A stretch of 8,288 bases of DNA from Arcobacter sp. UBA7394 (GTDB lineage Bacteria; Campylobacterota; Campylobacteria; Campylobacterales; Arcobacteraceae). The position numbers and the translations under genes are program-made. The first letter of the stretch is position 1; each line of letters opens with the position of its first letter. This document shows, piece after piece, positions 6,820-8,288 of this stretch. The notes beneath the pieces were generated by a model. It searched no databases. It had not been told where the DNA came from and was given only the letters and a program-made list of their open reading frames with translations. Location of the stretch: NCBI GenBank assembly GCA_002470185.1, contig DKNG01000106.1:13936-22223 (forward strand), given 5' to 3'.

Positions 6820-8288
6820 GTGAAAAATTTAGTAATCGTGGAGTCTCCTGCCAAAGCAAAGACAATATCAAAATTTTTAGGAAGTGATTATGTAGTAATG
6901 GCTTCAATGGGTCATGTTAGGGATTTACCTAAATCAAAACTTGGTTTTGATCCTGCAGATAACTTTAAGCCAAAGTACTTAGTGTCTACAGATAAGAAAA
7001 AAGTTATATCAGATTTAAAGAAGCATATTAGTAAAGATACAACTATCTACCTAGCGGCCGATGAGGATAGGGAGGGAGAAGCTATTGCATGGCATCTTAT
7101 CCCAGCACTTAAAATTGAAAATAATCCTATAAAAAGAATTGTATTCCACGAAATTACTAAAGACGCCATTATGAAGGCACTAGAAAACCCAAGAGATGTT
7201 GACCAACATTTAGTTGATGCTCAACAAGCAAGAAGAATTCTTGATAGAGCAGTTGGATATGAATTATCACCTCTATTATGGAAAAAAGTAAGATATGGTC
7301 TAAGTGCAGGTAGAGTTCAATCTGTTGCAGTTAAGATTATTGTAGATAGAGAAAATGAAATTAGAGAATTTAAACCAGAAGAGTACTGGAAAATTAAATC
7401 TGAATTTATTGACCCTGAATTAAAATCAGAACTTGCAAAAGAGAATGGCTCAAATGTTAAAGTAACAAATGAAGCGCAAGCTAGAGTTATTGAAGCTTCT
7501 TTAAAACAAGGAAGTTTTGTTCTTAATGATATTGAAGAAAAAGATTCAAAAAGAAACCCAGCAGCTCCATTTACTACTTCTACATTACAACAAGAAGCCA
7601 GTAGAAAACTTGGATATTCTGTAAAACAAACAATGATTATTGCACAACAACTTTATGAAGGAAATGTAGGTAATATCCCAGGACATACTGGTGGTTTAAT
7701 TACATATATGAGAACTGACTCATTAAATCTTTCTAAAGTAGCAACATCTGCTGCCAAAGAAGTTATTGAAGCACAATATGGAAAAGAATACTCATTAGAT
7801 AAGCCAAGAGCATATAAATCTAAGGCAAAAGGAGCACAAGAGGCTCACGAAGCTATTAGACCTGTAAATCTTGCTTTAAAACCTAGTGAAATAAAAGATT
7901 ATGTTGATAATTCTCAATATAAACTTTATTCATTAATTTGGAAAAGAACTTTAGCTACTCAAATGGCTCCTGCTAAGATTGCAAATACTACGTATAAAAT
8001 CCAAGCTGGAAAAAATGGTGAATTTGAATTCCAAACAAAGGGACAAAGAATTATTTTCCCTGGATTTATGAAAGCATATACAGAAGGTAGTGATAACCCT
8101 GAGTCTGCATTAGATAGTACGGAGAAAATTCTTCCAACTATTAAAGTAGGAACTGTTTTAAATCTAAATAAATTAGATTTAGAGCAATTATTTACTAAAC
8201 CACCTGCTAGATATACAGAAGCGTCGCTAGTAAAAAAACTTGAATCAGAAGGAATTGGAAGACCATCAACTTATGCTCCAACAATTTC
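6820..8288 (+). CDS. topA: DNA topoisomerase I (TopA), 3'-truncated by the window edge
   Basis: This type IA topoisomerase relaxes negative supercoils in the cytoplasm by cutting one strand through a 5'-phosphotyrosine link. The GTG at 6820 gives the typical N-terminus MKNLVIVESPAKAKTI, and 489 complete codons are visible with two bases left over. The family is usually about 700 residues or more, so the C-terminal, often zinc-binding, region is missing here. The TOPRIM domain is clear, with Glu8 in VESPAK and the metal-binding D81-E-D83-R-E85 set in AADEDREGEAIAWHL. Further motifs are SAGRVQSVAV, the active-site Tyr296 in GLITYMRTDS (codon 7705-7707), QEAHEAIRP, and PPARYTEASLVKKLESEGIG near the right edge. 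A predicted promoter and AAGG site lie in the 49-nt gap after murB; read-through from mqnD-murB is also possible. No frameshift was seen. Confidence 0.97.
   Translation, partial: MKNLVIVESPAKAKTISKFLGSDYVVMASMGHVRDLPKSKLGFDPADNFKPKYLVSTDKKKVISDLKKHISKDTTIYLAADEDREGEAIAWHLIPALKIENNPIKRIVFHEITKDAIMKALENPRDVDQHLVDAQQARRILDRAVGYELSPLLWKKVRYGLSAGRVQSVAVKIIVDRENEIREFKPEEYWKIKSEFIDPELKSELAKENGSNVKVTNEAQARVIEASLKQGSFVLNDIEEKDSKRNPAAPFTTSTLQQEASRKLGYSVKQTMIIAQQLYEGNVGNIPGHTGGLITYMRTDSLNLSKVATSAAKEVIEAQYGKEYSLDKPRAYKSKAKGAQEAHEAIRPVNLALKPSEIKDYVDNSQYKLYSLIWKRTLATQMAPAKIANTTYKIQAGKNGEFEFQTKGQRIIFPGFMKAYTEGSDNPESALDSTEKILPTIKVGTVLNLNKLDLEQLFTKPPARYTEASLVKKLESEGIGRPSTYAPTI

Noticed and set aside
1..8288. 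A new defence, mobile or otherwise undescribed multi-gene system
   Set aside because: Six of the seven genes are recognisable housekeeping genes and the seventh is a small wall-enzyme-like protein; I saw no repeats, atypical composition, transposase, integrase or array on either strand.

Overview
The window is a compact, low-GC stretch (roughly one third G+C by eye) in which every gene lies on the + strand. AGA is the preferred arginine codon and all six visible stop codons are TAA. The gene set points to Campylobacterota (epsilonproteobacteria), most likely the Arcobacter group. It combines a proton-pumping complex I, a futalosine-pathway menaquinone gene (mqnD), and a very short MurB of about 259 residues that resembles Campylobacter MurB as I remember it. 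The genus is an inference and was not tested.

Region 1 (1-4506) is the 3' end of a complex I (nuo) operon: nuoL (5' end outside the window), nuoM and nuoN. These are the three antiporter-like membrane subunits of the proton-pumping arm. The genes are tightly packed: 12 nt between nuoL and nuoM, and a one-base TAATG overlap between nuoM and nuoN. nuoM and nuoN each have a strong Shine-Dalgarno sequence. The buried Glu/Lys/His residues that carry protons in this family are all present. A perfect 13-bp hairpin with a T-tract (4514-4548) ends the operon.

Region 2 (4549-5050) is one small gene for a secreted lysozyme-like or lytic transglycosylase-like protein. Its predicted -10 box directly follows the terminator T-tract and lies so close to the start codon that the mRNA is probably leaderless.

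Region 3 (5051-6770) is a predicted two-gene unit, mqnD-murB. mqnD starts at TTG behind a good Shine-Dalgarno sequence. murB follows after 6 nt, has no Shine-Dalgarno sequence of its own, and is probably translationally coupled to mqnD.

Region 4 (6771-8288) is topA, DNA topoisomerase I. It starts at GTG and runs off the right edge after 489 codons, with the TOPRIM metal site and the active-site tyrosine already visible.

Functionally, complex I reduces menaquinone and MqnD helps make it, while the transglycosylase-like protein and MurB both act on peptidoglycan. This is mostly core housekeeping DNA. No gene-free stretch exceeds about 70 bases. I saw no tRNA, rRNA, mobile element, CRISPR array or recognisable new system. 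The points worth a second look are small regulatory ones: the terminator-promoter junction, the probable leaderless gene, and a T8 tract inside the topA ribosome binding region.
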